A DNA stretch of 64,000 nucleotides, from positions 186,001 to 250,000 of the forward strand of contig CBJLMB010000001.1 of NCBI GenBank assembly GCA_966424055.1, in the 5' to 3' direction. Below, piece after piece: positions 61,140-64,000 of the stretch. Numbering within the stretch: position 1 is the first letter of the stretch; each line of letters opens with the position of its first letter. A program made the position numbers and the translations under genes. This DNA is from Deminuibacter sp966424055 (GTDB lineage: Bacteria > Bacteroidota > Bacteroidia > Chitinophagales > Chitinophagaceae). The notes under the pieces are model-generated. The model was not told where the DNA came from, made no database searches, and saw nothing but the letters and a program-made list of their open reading frames with translations.

Positions 61140-61619
61140 TTATTCCACCATTTTGGCAACCAAACAAATAAAATGCACCAGCCTCCCGGCGGTATTGTAA
61201 ACAGGAGTTATACGGAGGCTGCAATAATAAGGCTGCTCATTTTTCCGGTAAAGCAGCAATTGAAGGGCTTTCACGGGCCCATGACCTGCTAATAGCCGCC
61301 GTAGTTGCTTTTGTGCTTCGGCACTGGTACCTGGCCCCTGCAGAACAGAAAATGTATGGCCAATGATCTCAGCGGAAGAATAGCCCGTGAGCTGCTGGAA
61401 ATGATGGCTCACCCATACAATATGCTCAGCCGTATCGGTGATAATGACGGCATGCTGAGGGCTTAGCAGGAAAGGCTGGCAGTTGACAGGCTGCTGCCAT
61501 TTATACTGGCGCGACAGTTTGTCAATATCCGCCAGGTCTTTTCTTACCTGTTTGCTGTTCTGTAGCAACTGCCGGTAGCTATCTGTGAAAATATCCCAGC
61601 TCAGCAAAGGATGACCCAT
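61140..61619 (-). CDS. PAS-domain protein (LOV-like sequence, no photoactive Cys)
   Basis: A 159-residue protein with a single PAS domain (about residues 52-157) and a short helical N-terminus. 'HIVWVSHHFQQLTGYSSAEIIGHTFSVLQGPGTSAEAQKQL' in pieces follows the PAS/LOV pattern closely, but the position of the flavin-binding Cys in LOV domains (G-x-N-C-R-F-L-Q-G) reads GHTFSVLQG, so no photoadduct is expected. No output domain (kinase, GGDEF, HTH) is attached. It lies 7 bp after the cobU stop and is probably co-transcribed with the cobalamin genes. Its role is unknown. Confidence 0.8.
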   Translation of the reverse strand: MGHPLLSWDIFTDSYRQLLQNSKQVRKDLADIDKLSRQYKWQQPVNCQPFLLSPQHAVIITDTAEHIVWVSHHFQQLTGYSSAEIIGHTFSVLQGPGTSAEAQKQLRRLLAGHGPVKALQLLLYRKNEQPYYCSLRITPVYNTAGRLVHFICLVAKMVE

Positions 61620-61626
61620 ATTTGTT

Positions 61627-62133
61627 TTATTGTTTTATCACAACGGGAATACCGCTGATCATTAAAACAACTTTACCGGCTTTTTGTGCGATATACTGGT
61701 TGGCCCAGCCCTGCAGGTCGGTAAATTTTCTTCCTATCTCGGTTTCGGCATGAACACCCATCCCGATTTCGTTGGTCACGATAAAAAAATTGCCTTGCAG
61801 CTGTGCAAGACGGTCGGTTTCACCGCGGATAAAATCCAGGCAGGCATCTATATCCTGTTTATAGAGCGAGAAAATATTGGTGAGCCATAGGGTAACACAA
61901 TCGATAACCGCCGTTGTGCCGGCCAGTTCAAGCCTGCTTACATGCAGTGGCTCTTCAATATTAACCCAGTTTTCTGTACGGTCTTGTTTGTGGCGGGCCA
62001 CGCGTTGCTCAAATTCGGCATCCCATACCCTGGCTGTGGCAACATACCGGGGCTGCGGCGATAAAGCCTGCGCCTGTTGCTGGGCATAACTGCTTTTACC
62101 GCTACGGGCGCCGCCGGTGATCAGGCAGATCAT
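61627..62133 (-). CDS. cobU: Adenosylcobinamide kinase / adenosylcobinamide-phosphate guanylyltransferase
   Basis: Phosphorylates adenosylcobinamide and adds GMP to give adenosylcobinamide-GDP, the partner for CobS. The 168-residue protein is of normal length. The P-loop is 'GGARSGKSSYAQ' at 7-18, followed by 'RYVATARVWDAEFEQRVARHKQDR' in pieces, 'WVNIEEPLHV', 'VIDCVTLWLTNIF' near 76 and 'IVTNEIGMGVHAE' near 118. The guanylylated His lies in 'RVARHKQDR'. Its start overlaps the small Cys-rich gene by 4 bp (ATGA), implying translational coupling. Confidence 0.97.
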   Translation of the reverse strand: MICLITGGARSGKSSYAQQQAQALSPQPRYVATARVWDAEFEQRVARHKQDRTENWVNIEEPLHVSRLELAGTTAVIDCVTLWLTNIFSLYKQDIDACLDFIRGETDRLAQLQGNFFIVTNEIGMGVHAETEIGRKFTDLQGWANQYIAQKAGKVVLMISGIPVVIKQ

Positions 62134-62342
62134 AAAAAATATTTTTCCTTAAATAAAATGTATTTGTTCTTCAGCTCTTCAAGGCATTTGCGGCAGAGAC
62201 AATCATTGTAGCGCTGCTCAATAAAATCCTTCTCTTCTGTGCTCAGGCTGATACCACTGCACTGGCAATGACTAATATCGCCCACTTTGCATTCAAAAGG
62301 CTGCTGGCAGCGGGGACAATGTTTGGTTTCATGCGAAGGCAT
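62130..62342 (-). CDS. Small cysteine-rich CWC-type protein
   Basis: A 70-residue protein from the ATG at 62342. Its stop overlaps the cobU start by 4 bp, and its own start overlaps the end of the btuF-like gene by 14 bp. It has six Cys residues: 'CPRCQQPFEC' near residues 9-18, 'CQC' near 27 and 'CLCRKC' near 50-55, enough for a zinc ribbon or similar site. Small CWC (cysteine-rich) proteins of this length are often found beside B12 salvage genes in Bacteroidota, but no activity is known to me. A metal-binding helper of cobalamin handling is a guess. Confidence 0.7.
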   Translation of the reverse strand: MPSHETKHCPRCQQPFECKVGDISHCQCSGISLSTEEKDFIEQRYNDCLCRKCLEELKNKYILFKEKYFL

Positions 62343-63267
62343 AGGCTGACTGGTAAACAGGAATGAATTTGTGCTGCAGGTGCTGCGGTATAGTGAACAA
62401 TGCAGGATGGAACAGGGCCGCCAGCAGTTCAATGCCATCTGTCAATGTGCCTGCGCTGGGCTGGGTGAACAGGTCATAATCAACAAGGTATACCTGCTTA
62501 TTGACCACTGCCTGTAATTGCTGCCAGCCTTCCCTTTGTGTAAGCAGGTGCAGCTCCTGGCGGGAGCGCTCCACGGTAAAACCACAGGGCGCAATCACCA
62601 GTACTTCGGGATTGTACTTTACAATTTTATCCCAGGAGGTTACAATACTGTCACCGGCAGGATTGCTCATCATATCGATACCGCCAGCCTGTGCAACCTG
62701 GAAGGGGATCCAATGCCCGCAATTGTATACCGGGGCCATCCATTCCAGCAGCATTACCCTTTTTAGCGGCATCCGGTGCAGGCGCAGGTTTTCCAGTATA
62801 CGGTCGATGCGTTGCTGCAGCCCGGCTAAATAATGGTAGGCATGTTCTTCATTTCCCAGTGCCCGGGCAATGGTGATGGCAGATTGAAAAACATCATCCA
62901 GGTGCTGCGGGGTAAGCGGGATCAGTTGCGGTTGTTTTGCCAGGTTGGCTACTGCCGCCGCTGTGCAATGAGTATCTATCTGGCAAACTTCACACACATC
63001 CTGGGTAAAAATAATATCCGGTGCTATGGCTTGCAAAGCGGCTTCGTCAACATAATACAAACTTTTACCCTGTGCTTTAGACGCCGAAAAAATACGATCG
63101 ATCTCTTCACTCGAATAGGTGTTGCCTTCCAGTACATAGCGTACTACTTTTTGTTTTTCTTCCAGGGCAATAGCCGGGCATTCAAATGTAATACCCTGCA
63201 GGTATTGCTGCAAACCCATGTCGTATATCATCTGCGTGGCCGCAGGAAGAAAGGAACAGGCAGTCAT
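62329..63267 (-). CDS. BtuF-like cobalamin-binding protein without a signal peptide
   Basis: A helical-backbone substrate-binding protein of 312 residues in the ABC transporter TroA/BtuF family. The start 'MTACSFLPAATQMIYDMGL' is where the first lobe begins in BtuF ('S-L-x-P-A-A-T-E-x-x-x'), so no room is left for a signal peptide. 'GITFECPAIA' with Glu-Cys, 'APDIIFTQDVCEVCQID' and 'LEWMAPVYNCGHWIPFQVAQAGGID' in pieces match the family of cobalamin-binding proteins found beside cob genes. A cytoplasmic corrinoid-handling role is suggested by the missing signal. No btuC/btuD is in view. It overlaps the next gene by 14 bp. Confidence 0.85.
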   Translation of the reverse strand: MTACSFLPAATQMIYDMGLQQYLQGITFECPAIALEEKQKVVRYVLEGNTYSSEEIDRIFSASKAQGKSLYYVDEAALQAIAPDIIFTQDVCEVCQIDTHCTAAAVANLAKQPQLIPLTPQHLDDVFQSAITIARALGNEEHAYHYLAGLQQRIDRILENLRLHRMPLKRVMLLEWMAPVYNCGHWIPFQVAQAGGIDMMSNPAGDSIVTSWDKIVKYNPEVLVIAPCGFTVERSRQELHLLTQREGWQQLQAVVNKQVYLVDYDLFTQPSAGTLTDGIELLAALFHPALFTIPQHLQHKFIPVYQSAYAFA

Positions 63268-63301
63268 GTGAAATATGCTTTATGGAATAAGAAAGGGATC
63301 A

Positions 63302-63424
63302 ATGTACGATGTTAGATGTGGGATATCAGCTGTAATTGACAAAGCACAAAATGGAAAGTACGAAGTACGGATGACATCCACTTCGTACTTCGTATTTCCT
63401 GCTTCGCACTTACACATCGTACAT
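63302..63424. repeat. Nested palindromic intergenic element of about 123 bp
   Basis: Outer arms ATGTACGATGT (63302-63312) and ACATCGTACAT (63414-63424) are perfect complements. Inner arms TACGAAGTACG (63359-63369) and CGTACTTCGTA (63384-63394) are also perfect, with partial extension (GGAAA ... TTTCC). It fills the gap between the DUF6580 gene end and the btuF-like start. No ORF is present. Confidence 0.75.
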
Positions 63425-63428
63425 ACGC

Positions 63429-64000
63429 TCATATTGTACACAATTTGGGGTAGCGTTGCTGCAGCCATTCAAATGTGGCGAACATGATACCGCTGTACAG
63501 CAGGGTGCCTGCCAGGAACCTGGTTTCATACGGTATGGCGGCCACCAGGCAGGCAATATAACCCGAAGCTGTTTTAGGGTACAGTGAACCGGGCATCAGC
63601 CAGGCACCTATATCCGATACAACCCAATGGATCAGTACACATACCAGGGTAGCGGTAAGTACTGTTTTTACATTCACATCTTTTACAACCACCTTGCCAG
63701 CCAGTGTCATCAGCGCAAATGCGATATAAGTCCAGGCCCAGCCGGTATACAACAGGCCACTCCTGAATTCACTGAATACAGTGAATGACAAAAACACATC
63801 GCCAATGAACAGGGTGAGCAGCGGAAAAGCAAAAGGCTTCAGGTTACCATTGAAATAGGCGCCGCCAAACAGCGCCATAGCGCCTACGGGGGTAAAATTA
63901 ATCAGCGGGCTCAGTTCCCTGCTGTAACTGCCGGCTACACGCAGCAGGGCGATCACTGCAATGATCAGCAGCAGAACAGCGGTGCGCGGATTGAATCTGG
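63429..64000 (-). CDS. DUF6580-type membrane protein (partial at right edge)
   Basis: The frame remains open to the window edge, so the protein begins beyond base 64000; 189 residues are visible. A GTG at 63956 is internal. The sequence has five to six hydrophobic segments, and the pattern 'NPRTAVLLLIIAVIALLR', then 'LSPLINFTPVGAMALFGGAYF' and 'LYTGWAWTYIAFALM' is one I associate with DUF6580 proteins. The compact five/six-helix shape is like that of vitamin-uptake S-components, but that is only analogy. It ends 162 bp before the btuF-like gene starts, so a role in corrinoid uptake is possible. Confidence 0.75.
   Translation of the reverse strand, partial: RFNPRTAVLLLIIAVIALLRVAGSYSRELSPLINFTPVGAMALFGGAYFNGNLKPFAFPLLTLFIGDVFLSFTVFSEFRSGLLYTGWAWTYIAFALMTLAGKVVVKDVNVKTVLTATLVCVLIHWVVSDIGAWLMPGSLYPKTASGYIACLVAAIPYETRFLAGTLLYSGIMFATFEWLQQRYPKLCTI

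Noticed and set aside
60970..61224. 84-residue minus-strand frame in the gap before the riboswitch
   Set aside because: Overlaps the end of the PAS gene, low-complexity and Pro/Gly-rich, with no family resemblance and no start support.

Overview
The window reads as part of a chromosome from a Bacteroidota bacterium, most likely a member of the Chitinophagaceae. Support comes from the SusC/SusD pair, three Wzi-type capsule proteins, lipoproteins with loose lipoboxes, weak use of Shine-Dalgarno sites, and a tRNA promoter matching the Bacteroidota TTTG / TAnnTTTG consensus with 19-bp spacing. Family-level placement is inference. No transposase, integrase, CRISPR array or rRNA was seen.

Region 1 (1-30122) is a large exopolysaccharide/capsule locus. 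It opens with the end of a glycosyltransferase, then dTDP-sugar genes (rfbB, rfbC, rfbA), a terminator, GDP-fucose genes (gmd, fcl) and a UDP-sugar dehydrogenase. A long plus-strand run follows: two tandem Wzi-like outer membrane proteins, two glycosyltransferases, an SDR epimerase, the initiating undecaprenyl-phosphate sugar transferase, a third Wzi-like protein, a multi-SLBB export protein and a kinase-less Wzz. Minus-strand genes supply a glycosyltransferase and a Wzy-like polymerase. A plus-strand CDP-sugar block (rfbF, SDR, rfbC-like, SDR) faces a minus-strand block of a lipoprotein, a Wzx flippase and two GT2 enzymes. Together this is an almost complete Wzx/Wzy-type system.

Region 2 (30259-33592) holds a CarH/LitR-like MerR regulator with a cobalamin-binding domain, an ECF sigma factor, isopentenyl-diphosphate isomerase, a YceI protein and tRNA-Arg(CCG). 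It resembles a light/B12-responsive isoprenoid control module without carotenoid synthesis genes.

Region 3 (33847-35773) is an AT-rich pair behind the tRNA: an acyltransferase and an SGNH hydrolase lipoprotein. Region 4 (36054-48461) is a carbohydrate-utilisation locus: ROK regulator, SusC/SusD, AraC regulator, sodium/solute symporter, GH130 phosphorylase and AGE-family (cellobiose/mannobiose 2-) epimerase. The last two point to beta-mannosides.

Region 5 (48469-64000) is dominated by cobalamin. After MarC comes a minus-strand operon DUF71-cobT-cobS-cobC, then a DUF5009-type membrane protein. metE (B12-independent methionine synthase) and nrdB-nrdA (class I ribonucleotide reductase) each lie behind a clear cobalamin riboswitch. 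A further minus-strand operon runs BtuF-like protein, small Cys-rich protein, cobU and a PAS protein, with a DUF6580 membrane protein entering from the right edge. B12 thus seems to be salvaged here and used to switch off the B12-independent isozymes. Intergenic DNA in this region carries unusual self-palindromic hairpins and a dispersed repeat of about 148 bp.
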